A DNA stretch of 64,000 bases from assembly GCA_938007995.1 (NCBI GenBank), contig CALLLW010000002.1:1-64000 (forward strand), in the 5' to 3' direction. The stretch is from an uncultured Granulosicoccaceae bacterium (GTDB taxonomy: Bacteria; Pseudomonadota; Gammaproteobacteria; Granulosicoccales; Granulosicoccaceae). Shown here piece after piece: positions 56,640-64,000 of this stretch (position 1 is the first letter of the stretch; each line of letters starts with the position of its first letter). Both the position numbers and the translations under genes were made by a program. The notes beneath the pieces were generated by a model. The model made no database searches, had not been told where the DNA came from, and saw nothing but the letters and a program-made list of their open reading frames with translations.

Positions 56640-57572
56640 CTACAGTTTACGCAGCAGTACCTTATCAATCGCATGATCTGCACCTTTGTGTAAAATCAGA
56701 TCTGCGCGCTGTCTGGTGGGATAAATATTCTCCCGAAGGTTAACCAGGTTAATTGAATCCCAGATCTTAGAGGCTGTCTCGATAGCCTGTGTTTCGTTAA
56801 GTTTGGCAAAGTGTGAAAAGTACGCGCCCGGTTGCGTGAATACGCCATCGCGAAACGTAAGAAACCGGCTGATATACCATTGCTTTACGATCTGTTCCTC
56901 GACATCCACATAAATTGAAAAGTCGAAAAAATCAGAAACTACAACGGTTGGCTCGCCTTTCATTGTCGGGCTGGACTGCAGTACGTTGAGCCCTTCAACA
57001 ATCAGTACATCTGGTTGATCTACCGTGACAAACTCACCGGGTATGATGTCGTACAGCAGGTGCGAGTAGACAGGCGCTGTAACGTTGCGTTTGCCACTTT
57101 TAATATCAGAAAGAAAAGTCAGTAGAGCATGCCTATCGTAACTTTCGGGAAAGCCCTTGCGTGTCATTAAATCGCGCTTTTCCAATTCACTGGTCGATAG
57201 CAGGAAGCCATCGGTGTTGACCAGGTCCACTCTGGGGTGGCCGGGCCATCGTTTCAACAGAGTTTGTAAGATACGCGATGTGGTGCTCTTGCCAACTGCG
57301 ACACTGCCCGCAACACCGATGATGAACGGCACCTTGGGTGTGGAGTCCTGCATAAATGCGGCGGTTTGCGCATTCAACGTTTGTGTTGACTGAACGTAGT
57401 AACTCAGTAGCCTGGACAGCGGCAGATAAACGCTTTCGGCTTCAAGCAATGATGCTCGCTGGTTTATACCATGCAGTGCTTCGAGCTCAGTTGCGGTGAG
57501 TGGCAGAGGAGTATTATCTTTGAGTTTCGCCCACTGCTCAATGCTGAACTCACGATATGGGGAAATAGGCAA
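56640..57572 (-). CDS. coaA: Pantothenate kinase, type I
   Basis: The 310-residue product carries the P-loop [12 protein letters not shown] near residue 88. Family motifs include [30 protein letters not shown] (read in parts) near residue 116 and [13 protein letters not shown] near residue 163. [13 protein letters not shown] and YFSHFAKL follow. It phosphorylates pantothenate, the first step of CoA synthesis, and in this family is inhibited by CoA. The start is TTG 57572, preceded by AGGA at about 8-base spacing. Confidence 0.94.
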   Translation of the reverse strand: MPISPYREFSIEQWAKLKDNTPLPLTATELEALHGINQRASLLEAESVYLPLSRLLSYYVQSTQTLNAQTAAFMQDSTPKVPFIIGVAGSVAVGKSTTSRILQTLLKRWPGHPRVDLVNTDGFLLSTSELEKRDLMTRKGFPESYDRHALLTFLSDIKSGKRNVTAPVYSHLLYDIIPGEFVTVDQPDVLIVEGLNVLQSSPTMKGEPTVVVSDFFDFSIYVDVEEQIVKQWYISRFLTFRDGVFTQPGAYFSHFAKLNETQAIETASKIWDSINLVNLRENIYPTRQRADLILHKGADHAIDKVLLRKL

Positions 57573-57702
57573 GAAAGCAGTCCTGCGTGACTATCAACGG
57601 GGCAAGTTAGCAGAAATCACAGCAGATCTGCAATTGATGCCTGCATCACCGACGCCTCAGAGAAAAGCTCGTTAGAAATTCTCTGCTGGCAGTTGCAGGA
57701 AT

Positions 57703-57733
57703 AAAAAAAGGCGGGGCAAGTCCCCGCCTTTTT
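57703..57733 (-). terminator. Strong Rho-independent terminator after the DUF937-type gene
   Basis: AAAGGCGGGG and TCCCCGCCTTT form a GC-rich stem with loop CAAG, flanked by an A-run and a T-run, so it can act on both strands. It lies 30 bp beyond the end of the gene at 57763-58947. Confidence 0.88.
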
Positions 57734-57762
57734 GAGCGCACGTCAGGTGGTTGCCCGCGTGG

Positions 57763-58947
57763 TTACATGAAAGCTTTGAGCTTATCCAGCAATGGGCCTG
57801 TCACTGGTCCAAGAATGTCTGCAACACCGGGTATTTCATTGGCCTTATCGAGCATTGGTGTGAGTTTTTCCATGTTGCTGCCAACCAGGCCGCTGAGCGC
57901 ACCGCGGTTCGCTTCTGGTACTTTTTCCCAGATGCCGGACAGGCCATCGACTTTACCAGTCACGTCCTGCAGCGCAGGTACCGCTGCTTCGGCACTTGCA
58001 CTGTCTGTGATGCCACTGATCGCATCAGTCGCACCACCGAATATCCCGCCGATTTCGTCACCGATATTTACGCCACCTACGTCAACTGAAGGTACTTCAA
58101 TTGACGGTACGCTGGCATTTGGTAGTTCTACGTCTTTATTGCCAGTCAGGAGTTTCCAGGCGAATAAAGCGATCGCCACGATCGCTGCGATTGGCAGAAA
58201 TTTGCGCAGGAATCCGCCGCCGCTTGATGCTGCATTACCTGCGGCGTTAGCTGCTCCGTCAACTGCATTGCCAGCGGCGTTGCCTACGTGGCCTGCAGCA
58301 TTGCCGGCTGCATCGGCAATGTTTCCTGCTGCATTGCCTGCGGCACCTGCAGCTCCACTGACAGCTGAAGCGGCACCGCCACCAAGATTACTTATCTGGT
58401 CCATAAAGCCGGCCGATTGCAGTTGATTCTGAAGCCCGCTTGGCATTGCAGCCTGGATGTTATCTTTCTGGCCATTAAGCAGGCTGAGTAAGCCGCCGGC
58501 ATTCTGCGCGAAGCCACCACCGCCAAAAACCTTTCGCTTAACCATACCGAGTACGATCGGCATTAATATGCTCATCAGACCCGAGGAAGATTTACCGCCG
58601 ATACCAGTCAGGCTGGAAACTGCACTTGCAAGGCTGCCTGCAGCGCCGTTACCCAGTATAGAGCCGAGCAAATTAGAGCCCTGGTCCATCACATTGCTGC
58701 TGTTGCCGCCGGTTAACAAGCCACCAATGTTGTCAAGCAGGCTGTCATCCTGGTCCTTAACTGCATTGAACAGGGAAGCTCCACCATCGGCATTGGCAGC
58801 AGATGTCAGCCCGCTGAGCAGGCCGGGTACTGCGGCACCCAGTGCGGCTTCTGTTTTGTCGCTATCTTCGCCAAGCAAAGCGCCGAGTTGACCAAGCGCT
58901 GGTCCTCCGAACTGACCTTTGACGAGATCTACTAAATTAAATGACAT
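57763..58947 (-). CDS. DUF937-type (YidB-like) protein with Ala/Gly repeat segment and one membrane helix
   Basis: The 394-residue product starts with GAGG upstream. The N-terminal 170 residues resemble DUF937: FNLVDLVKGQFGG, LLGGLTG-style turns, VSSLTGIGGKSSSG and LMPIVLGMVKRKVFGGGGF. A low-complexity segment of A-A-G-N repeats (about 190-245) leads to one membrane helix (FLPIAAIVAIALFAWKLL) near residue 255. A C-terminal region of about 130 residues follows, with VPALQDVTGKVDGLSGIW and GALSGLVGSNMEKLTPMLDK. The C-terminal part may be periplasmic. Function unknown. Confidence 0.75.
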   Translation of the reverse strand: MSFNLVDLVKGQFGGPALGQLGALLGEDSDKTEAALGAAVPGLLSGLTSAANADGGASLFNAVKDQDDSLLDNIGGLLTGGNSSNVMDQGSNLLGSILGNGAAGSLASAVSSLTGIGGKSSSGLMSILMPIVLGMVKRKVFGGGGFAQNAGGLLSLLNGQKDNIQAAMPSGLQNQLQSAGFMDQISNLGGGAASAVSGAAGAAGNAAGNIADAAGNAAGHVGNAAGNAVDGAANAAGNAASSGGGFLRKFLPIAAIVAIALFAWKLLTGNKDVELPNASVPSIEVPSVDVGGVNIGDEIGGIFGGATDAISGITDSASAEAAVPALQDVTGKVDGLSGIWEKVPEANRGALSGLVGSNMEKLTPMLDKANEIPGVADILGPVTGPLLDKLKAFM

Positions 58948-59270
58948 GCATGTGTCCTCTTAAAAATGGCTTTGGAAATAGGTATTGGATATTGGCAGTG
59001 GTTATTACACTGAGACTTACGCTACTCACAATCCAGTGCGTTGAGTACTACGTTGAATTACATACCGGCGTACCTGACTCTCTACCGCTTTTCGTTGTGA
59101 ATTCGCTGGATTATTTGATAAAACTGATAATTTTATTAAGCAGTTTATTAATAATCTGGCTAATCCACTGGTACGGATTTTTATGTTGCAGGTTTGTTTG
59201 TCTACTGATTTCGCTGGTTGTATATAATGAGGGGGCAGAAGTTATCGATTACACTGATATGTTCCTGTGA
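58941..59270 (+). CDS. Possible small membrane protein, divergent to the DUF937-type gene
   Basis: A 109-residue frame whose first ATG (58941) overlaps the first codons of the opposite gene; later in-frame starts (58950, 58986) are more likely. Three hydrophobic segments are visible (WILAVVITLRLTLLTI, LIKLIILLSSLLIIWLIHW, FVCLLISLVVY) with an acidic C-terminus. No family recognised and no strong ribosome site. The DNA is more AT-rich than its surroundings. The remaining DNA to the dusA start shows nothing else. Confidence 0.3.
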   Translation: MTCMCPLKNGFGNRYWILAVVITLRLTLLTIQCVEYYVELHTGVPDSLPLFVVNSLDYLIKLIILLSSLLIIWLIHWYGFLCCRFVCLLISLVVYNEGAEVIDYTDMFL

Positions 59271-59417
59271 GTTTCAAAACTATACCATTTTTATCGTTAC
59301 ATAACCGAATGTTCTTGAAATTTAACATCGATCAGGCAGCGCTCTATTTCGCTGATTTTCGCAGGTAGCTTGCTTGGATAATACTCAAAACACACATTCC
59401 TGTGCCGTAGAACAACG

Positions 59418-59466
59418 GCAAGTCCCCGGTGCAACGTTAGGTGCAACATTAGATGCAACGCCCGGT
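59418..59466 (+). repeat. Micro-repeat GGTGCAACG-type before dusA
   Basis: GGTGCAACGTTA, GGTGCAACATTA, GATGCAACGCCC and GGTGCAGAA follow at a 12-bp period. The block is flanked by short inverted GGCAAGT/ACTTGCC. It lies in the possible N-terminal extension of DusA. Confidence 0.55.
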
Positions 59467-59493
59467 GCAGAACGACTTGCCCGGACAAACAGC

Positions 59494-60492
59494 ATGCAAG
59501 CCAGCGTTTCCTTTTCGGTGGCGCCGATGATGGAGATCACTGATCGCTATTGTCGCAGATTTCATCGAGTACTTTCGCGTCATGCCTTGCTCTACACAGA
59601 GATGATCACTGCTGCCGCTATCGTCCATGGTGATCGATCACAGTTACTTGATTTTGATGTTGCCGAACTGCCGGTAGTTTTGCAGCTGGGGGGCAGTGAC
59701 GCAAAGTTAATGACTGCAAGTGCAGTGATCGGTGAGCAGTACGGATATACCGCTGTGAACATCAACTGTGGCTGTCCGAGTGATCGCGTTAAGAGTGGCC
59801 GATTTGGAGCCTGTCTAATGGCAGAGCCGGAGCTGGTTGCTGAATCCCTTATTGCAATGCAGACGGCGATCAGCATACCGGTTACTGTTAAGTGTCGTAT
59901 CGGGATTGATCGTGACGATTCCTTTGAGCCATTTGAACGGTTCGTTCGTATTGTTGCTGACGCCGGCTGTGAGACGTTTATCGTACATGCCAGAAAGGCC
60001 TGGCTGGATGGGTTAAGTCCAAAGGAAAACCGCACAATCCCACCGCTGCGGTACGACTATGTTGATCAGATCAAGCGCCTTTACCCGGATAAGAAATTTA
60101 TTTTAAACGGTGGTCTGCTTTCACATGAACAAGCACTGACCAACAGTACCACGCTTGACGGTGTAATGCTGGGCCGTGAAGTTTGCTCGAATCCGTGGAT
60201 GCTTAATGAGGTAGATCAACAGTACTATGGCAGTGTGCAAACCAACTGGTCGCGTGACTCTGTGGTTGAAGAATGCTACACGTATATTGAAAAGTATCTG
60301 GCTGCAGGCGTACCGCTTGGCAAGCTGATGAAGCCGATGCTTGGTTTGTTTCATGCTCAACCGGGCGGGCGTGTATGGCGCCGCGCGCTCAGTGAGACAA
60401 TGTGGCTTGAAGGTGCCGGTTTGCATACAGTACAAAAAGCGCTGCAAGCTGTAAGGCAGGCAGCAGATGACCAGCGTAACCGACCAGCGTAA
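59494..60492 (+). CDS. dusA: tRNA-dihydrouridine synthase DusA
   Basis: The product is 332 residues from ATG 59494, close to the usual DusA length. FMN-binding pattern: VAPMMEITDRYCRRFHRVLS at the N-terminus, LQLGGSDAKLM, and NINCGCPSDRVKSGRFGACL with the catalytic Cys near residue 100. The DusA-specific HARKAWLDGLSPKENR follows. It reduces uridine 20/20a in tRNA. An in-frame extension to TTG 59374 would add 40 residues made partly of micro-repeats (see the repeat at 59418-59466); I consider it leader sequence. Confidence 0.92.
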   Translation: MQASVSFSVAPMMEITDRYCRRFHRVLSRHALLYTEMITAAAIVHGDRSQLLDFDVAELPVVLQLGGSDAKLMTASAVIGEQYGYTAVNINCGCPSDRVKSGRFGACLMAEPELVAESLIAMQTAISIPVTVKCRIGIDRDDSFEPFERFVRIVADAGCETFIVHARKAWLDGLSPKENRTIPPLRYDYVDQIKRLYPDKKFILNGGLLSHEQALTNSTTLDGVMLGREVCSNPWMLNEVDQQYYGSVQTNWSRDSVVEECYTYIEKYLAAGVPLGKLMKPMLGLFHAQPGGRVWRRALSETMWLEGAGLHTVQKALQAVRQAADDQRNRPA

Positions 60493-60565
60493 CCGACCAG
60501 CTTAGCCAGGTCAGCTAAACCGGGCCAGCTTAAACGGCCCGGATTAACCAGCCAGCGTAATCGTT
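60470..60565 (+). repeat. CCAGCGTAACCGA-type tandem micro-repeats at the end of dusA
   Basis: Variants of GACCAGCGTAACC recur near 60469, 60483, 60496, 60515 and 60550. They run from the last dusA codons into the intergenic space before tupA. No stem with a T-run was found, so this is not an obvious terminator. Confidence 0.5.
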
Positions 60566-60582
60566 ACAGTGATAGCGATTTC

Positions 60583-61407
60583 TCACTGTGATGCATTGGG
60601 GTAAAACAGTTGTTGAGCATTAAGTTTGTACTGCTCGATGAGACTCTGACCGGTTTCACTGATCATCCAGTTAACAAACGCCTGACCGCTTTCAACATTA
60701 GAGCGCGGACACTTAGCGGGATTAACCAGTATGATTCCATACTGATTAAACAGGCTTTCATCGCCTTCAATCACAATGCGATGACTACCACGGTTTTTAA
60801 AGCTCAGCCAGGTGGCGCGATCAGTGAGCGTATAGGCATTCATGCCGACAGCCAGGTTTAATGTAGCGCCCATGCCACTGCCTGTTTCTCTGTACCACTT
60901 GCCACTGTGAATAGTCGGGTCGGTGTCTGCGTTGTTCCACAAACTGACTTCTTTCTTATGCGTACCGGAATCATCGCCGCGAGAAATAAAGATTGATTGC
61001 GTATCAGCTATTGCAGTTAGTGCGTCACTGATGGTGTTCAGATTTGCAATGTTTGCCGGGTCGCTCTGTGGGCCAACAATAATAAAGTCGTTGTACATCA
61101 GGTCGTGGCGCTCGATACCATAACCCTGGCTGACAAACTCAAGTTCGGACTCCCTTGCGTGTATCAGTAAAACATCGGCATCACAGTTGGTGGCGTTTTT
61201 TATGGCTTGTCCGGTGCCGACTGCAACAACATTTACTTGAATGCCTGTTTGAGATTCAAAGACAGGTAGCAGGTAATCGTACAGTCCGGAGTTGGCGGTA
61301 GACGTTGTGGATTGAAGCAGCACTGTCTTGTCGTCAGCCAGGTTGTCAGCGTGGGTGAGGCAGGGCGAAAGTAACACTGATAACGACAGTAAAATATTTT
61401 TGATCAT
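60583..61407 (-). CDS. tupA: Tungstate ABC transporter substrate-binding protein TupA
   Basis: The product is 274 residues from ATG 61407, with a signal peptide ending CLTHADN. TupA-type motifs are LLQSTTSTANSGLYDYLLP near residue 30, VGTGQAIKNATNCDADVLLIHA, MYNDFIIVGPQSDPANI and FISRGDDSGTHKKE. TTSTANSG and RGDDSGTH contribute oxyanion contacts in the family. It binds tungstate in the periplasm. It is the last gene of tupBCA, starting 4 bp after the tupC stop. An ATG at 61428 is a less likely start. Confidence 0.92.
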   Translation of the reverse strand: MIKNILLSLSVLLSPCLTHADNLADDKTVLLQSTTSTANSGLYDYLLPVFESQTGIQVNVVAVGTGQAIKNATNCDADVLLIHARESELEFVSQGYGIERHDLMYNDFIIVGPQSDPANIANLNTISDALTAIADTQSIFISRGDDSGTHKKEVSLWNNADTDPTIHSGKWYRETGSGMGATLNLAVGMNAYTLTDRATWLSFKNRGSHRIVIEGDESLFNQYGIILVNPAKCPRSNVESGQAFVNWMISETGQSLIEQYKLNAQQLFYPNASQ

Positions 61408-61411
61408 AGTG

Positions 61412-62116
61412 TTATACCGGTTTGACATAAGCTGCCAGGTAGTCGTGCGCCTGTTTCGACTCCGGCGTTGTAAAGAATGTTTTGGCTTTTGTATGTTCCG
61501 TGATGGCACCCTTGTGAATGAAGACAACATCGTCTGCAATCCGCCTTGCCTGTGCTACATCATGAGTGACCATAATCACCTTAATGGATTTTCCTGTTGC
61601 ATGGTGGATCTGGCTCTCAATCTTTTGGGTTGCTTCCGGATCAAGATTGGCAGTGGGTTCATCAAGAAACAATACTTCCGGCTCGCAGGCAAGCGCTCTG
61701 GCAATAGCGAGTCGTTGCTGCTCACCACCGGATAGCGAACGCGCCGATTGCCGGCTTTGACTTTCAAGTTCTGCGGTTTGAAGGTGTTGTTGTAATCGAT
61801 CTTTGGGCTTGTTACGTAACTTCAGCACATACAGGATATTGCCTGCAACACTGCGATTAAGCATCAGCGGTTTCTGAAAAACCATCGCCTGTCGGTGACG
61901 GCTGTTGATGTCGGTCGCGTGGATGCCTGCCCATTGCAAAGAGCCTGCAGCGGGCTCAATCAGTCCATGCATACATCGCAGCAACAGGCTTTTGCCGGCA
62001 CCATTGTGCCCCATGAGAATGCTGACTCCTTTGTCTGCAAGAGTCAGGTCGATATTGTGCAACAAGGCTTTGTTGTCGATGCATACTGCGAGTTGTCGGA
62101 TCTGCAGCGGCAACAT
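61412..62116 (-). CDS. tupC: Tungstate ABC transporter ATP-binding protein TupC
   Basis: The 234-residue ATPase has Walker A MGHNGAGKSLLL near residue 36, the Q-loop in AMVFQKPLML, the signature SLSGGEQQRLAIARAL near residue 130, Walker B VLFLDEPTANLDPEA, and switch His in VMVTHDVAQA. Its start overlaps the tupB stop by one base, so translation is coupled. It powers tungstate import. Confidence 0.93.
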   Translation of the reverse strand: MLPLQIRQLAVCIDNKALLHNIDLTLADKGVSILMGHNGAGKSLLLRCMHGLIEPAAGSLQWAGIHATDINSRHRQAMVFQKPLMLNRSVAGNILYVLKLRNKPKDRLQQHLQTAELESQSRQSARSLSGGEQQRLAIARALACEPEVLFLDEPTANLDPEATQKIESQIHHATGKSIKVIMVTHDVAQARRIADDVVFIHKGAITEHTKAKTFFTTPESKQAHDYLAAYVKPV

Positions 62117-62808
62117 CAGGCGAGTTTCCCTTTGCTGCTGAAAACCAGCGCGTTAATGATCAGCGCGATTGTCATTAGCACCACGCCGAGCGCAAGCGCC
62201 AGTGGCAGGTCGCCTTTGGAGGTCTCGAGTACGATTGCGGTAGTCATGACACGGGTCAGGTGATCGATATTGCCACCAACAATAATCACAGCACCGACTT
62301 CCGAGATGGCTCTGGAGAATCCGGCAAGTGCAGCGGTGAGCAGACTCAGCCGATTGTCCCACAGTAAGGTCTGTACGGCAGAAGTCGTCGGTACGCACAG
62401 TGAATGCATCGGGTCGCAGTAATCTTTCCAGCTATCTTCCACCTGCTGACGGGTCAGTGCGGCGACAATCGGCAAAACCAGTGCGAACTGGGCAATGATC
62501 ATTGCGGTGGGTGTGTAGAGCAGCTGCAGGAAACCCATTGGGCCGGAACGGGAAAGCAGTAGGTAAACCATCAATCCGAGTACCACCGGTGGCATACCCA
62601 TCAGGGTGTTGATCAGCAGGGTACATAAGCCTCTGCCGGGAAACGGGCGGATCGCCAGCAGCGCACCGAGAGGTAAGCCGATCAGGCAGGCCAGAACCGT
62701 GGCAGTCACGCTGACGCGCAGCGAAAGGCCGACGATTTCGATCAGGTCCGGATCCGGGCCGGACAACAGCATCGCGACTTCGCTAAGTACCTGTGAAAAA
62801 GTCGTCAT
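62116..62808 (-). CDS. tupB: Tungstate ABC transporter permease TupB
   Basis: A 230-residue membrane protein with about five helices. The EAA-type loop lies at AALAGFSRAISEVGAVIIVGG near residue 165, the permease-ATPase contact of this family. GLSLRVSVTATVLACLIGLPLG and NTLMGMPPVVLGLMVYLLL are other typical segments. It is first in the tupBCA operon. No tungstate-responsive riboswitch was convincing in the 130 bp upstream. Confidence 0.92.
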   Translation of the reverse strand: MTTFSQVLSEVAMLLSGPDPDLIEIVGLSLRVSVTATVLACLIGLPLGALLAIRPFPGRGLCTLLINTLMGMPPVVLGLMVYLLLSRSGPMGFLQLLYTPTAMIIAQFALVLPIVAALTRQQVEDSWKDYCDPMHSLCVPTTSAVQTLLWDNRLSLLTAALAGFSRAISEVGAVIIVGGNIDHLTRVMTTAIVLETSKGDLPLALALGVVLMTIALIINALVFSSKGKLA

Positions 62809-62940
62809 TTTTCATCTCAGGCGATGAAATTGCCTGTTGCGGGAAGTAGTGGCGAATTATGCAGCGACTGACCACGGTGGCCAAAGCCCGTCTTCAAGGC
62901 AAAAAAAATGAGTTTACCGGATGCAGTAATCGTGCGGCAG

Positions 62941-63486
62941 TCATGCCTGGCGCAGCAGGCTGAGAAATTCATTGCGCGTATTGATGTCTTTTTTGAATCT
63001 GCCCAACATGACAGACGTTGTCATTGTAGAGTTCTGCTTCTCGACACCTCGCATCATCATGCACAAGTGCTTCGATTCAACCACCACACCAACCCCCTGA
63101 CTGTCGGTCACCTCGTGTACCGCATCGGCGATCTGCCTGGTGAGTTTTTCCTGGATTTGCAGCCTGCGGGCAAACATGTCAACGATTCTGGCCACTTTTG
63201 ACAGCCCGATTACCTTGCCTTTTGGCAGGTAGGCAACGTGGCATTTGCCGATGAATGGTAGCAGATGATGCTCACACATCGAATACAGCTCGATATCTTT
63301 GACAATCACCATCTCGTCGCTGTCTGATTCGAAAACGGCGTCGTTGAGTATTGTTTCAAGCGTCTGCTGGTAGCCCTGGGTGAGGAACGCCATGGCCCGC
63401 GCCGCTCGATCCGGGGTTTTTAGCAACCCCTCCCGCTCGGGGTCTTCTCCGATTGCCTGGATAATCTTTTTGTATTCTTGTTCCAT
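62941..63486 (-). CDS. folE: GTP cyclohydrolase I
   Basis: The 181-residue product has [16 protein letters not shown] near residue 24. The zinc and active-site motif [18 protein letters not shown] is near residue 68. [20 protein letters not shown] and the second zinc Cys in [11 protein letters not shown] near residue 140 follow. It converts GTP to dihydroneopterin triphosphate for folate (and other pterins). It lies upstream of tupBCA on the same strand with a 132-bp gap. Confidence 0.95.
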   Translation of the reverse strand: MEQEYKKIIQAIGEDPEREGLLKTPDRAARAMAFLTQGYQQTLETILNDAVFESDSDEMVIVKDIELYSMCEHHLLPFIGKCHVAYLPKGKVIGLSKVARIVDMFARRLQIQEKLTRQIADAVHEVTDSQGVGVVVESKHLCMMMRGVEKQNSTMTTSVMLGRFKKDINTRNEFLSLLRQA

Positions 63487-63705
63487 CGGCGATTTAAACC
63501 ACGTAGATAGTTTGCAGGGTAGAGGGTGATGGCCGCAAAGTGCTGTCGACGTTTAGCTGGCTCTGCAGTGGCGACTATTGTGCTGCAACGAGAAGGTTGA
63601 TTCAATTTATGAATTTTAGTGTTACGGGTCGGTCCTAAATGGTGTCTCCTTGCTGATACCAGCTAGAATCATGGGAAGACCCCGAAGTAATCACTGGAAA
63701 AGCTC

Positions 63706-64000
63706 ATGACGTTCTTAATTTGGTTGTTAATTATTCTTGCCGCGACGTTTGTACTGGCCAAGTTTCCGCAAACGCTGCTCAGTATTTCGGTCGTTATCGG
63801 TGTGGCGATGCTCGGGTTTTTCCTCACCGGGATAGGCACAATCGCAACCGTGGTTTTGGCGCTGGTATTCATCGCTGCTGCGGTTGTACTAAACGTACCG
63901 AATGTCAGAAAGAAAGTACTCACAGCACCCTTACTCGATTACGTAAAAGCCGTGCTGCCGCCGATGTCGCAAACCGAAAGAGATGCCATCGAGGCAGGTA
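63706..64000 (+). CDS. fadE: Acyl-CoA dehydrogenase FadE, N-terminal part (runs off the window)
   Basis: The open frame from ATG 63706 has no stop before the window end. The first ~65 residues are hydrophobic (TFLIWLLIILAATFVLA, FFLTGIGTIATVVLALVFI), a feature of FadE-type long-chain acyl-CoA dehydrogenases. PNVRKKVLTAPLLDYVKAVL and PPMSQTERDAIEAG follow, matching the FadE lead-in to its catalytic region. It is expected to catalyse the first step of fatty-acid beta-oxidation. The rest lies outside. Confidence 0.8.
   Translation, partial: MTFLIWLLIILAATFVLAKFPQTLLSISVVIGVAMLGFFLTGIGTIATVVLALVFIAAAVVLNVPNVRKKVLTAPLLDYVKAVLPPMSQTERDAIEAG

Noticed and set aside
57767..58426. 219-residue opposite-strand frame over the DUF937-type gene
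   Set aside because: Shadow of the Ala/Gly-rich coding strand; Pro/Ala-rich without a domain.
62809..62940. Molybdenum/tungsten cofactor riboswitch before tupB
   Set aside because: No arrangement of conserved stems could be recognised by eye in the 130 bp leader.

Overview
The window looks like chromosomal DNA of a free-living, aerobic, probably marine gammaproteobacterium with roughly balanced base composition (judged by eye). Gammaproteobacterial signs are the rlmN-pilW-hisS-yfgM-bamB-der run, the MsrP/MsrQ pair, a YheS-type ABC-F protein, DusA, NrdR beside riboflavin genes, and a FadE-type acyl-CoA dehydrogenase with a membrane N-terminus. I cannot assign a genus. Many genes use GTG or TTG starts, and most transcription units are short.

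Region by region. 1-1800 is mobile and degraded DNA: one end of an IS21-like element with 23-bp-spaced repeats, a RAYT-type transposase gene that this element appears to cut off, arrays built on GCCTGTCCT, and a fragment of a P-loop ATPase gene between array copies. 1800-16300 is a mosaic of single genes (YeiH-like exporter, DCC/HTTM pair, hydroxyacyl-CoA hydrolase, Gfo/Idh oxidoreductase, agmatinase-like enzyme, EamA transporter, TlpA-like lipoprotein, 5'-nucleotidase) with two palindromic intergenic elements and one decayed gene. 16300-29400 holds a YbiI zinc-finger protein, a CcdAB toxin-antitoxin pair, yheS, a secreted protein with three copies of a four-cysteine module, xdhAB, a YceI/cytochrome b561 pair and a MOSC protein. 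29400-44600 holds an aminotransferase, a GT87-like membrane protein, a second EamA transporter, a rhomboid protease, a CHRD-like lipoprotein with a Pro/Thr/Asp linker, purL, a 706-residue helicase-less DUF4011-type protein and msrPQ.

44600-64000 is mostly housekeeping: mdh; nrdR-ribD-(Ntn hydrolase)-ribE; ndk-rlmN-pilW; hisS-yfgM-bamB-der; coaA; a DUF937-type protein; dusA; the tupBCA tungstate transporter; folE; and the start of fadE at the right edge.

Functional threads: outer-membrane and envelope work (BamB, PilW, YfgM, MsrPQ, rhomboid); flavin and folate/pterin precursors (RibD, RibE, FolE); and molybdenum/tungsten biology (XdhAB, MsrP, a MOSC protein, TupABC). The items that stand out are the secreted protein with an invariant four-cysteine spacing repeated three times (19825-21441), the DUF4011-type protein without a helicase core (40404-42524), the proteasome-like Ntn hydrolase inside the riboflavin operon (47561-48139), and the repeat/ATPase-fragment region beside the transposase (940-1790). 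No rRNA, tRNA or CRISPR array was seen.
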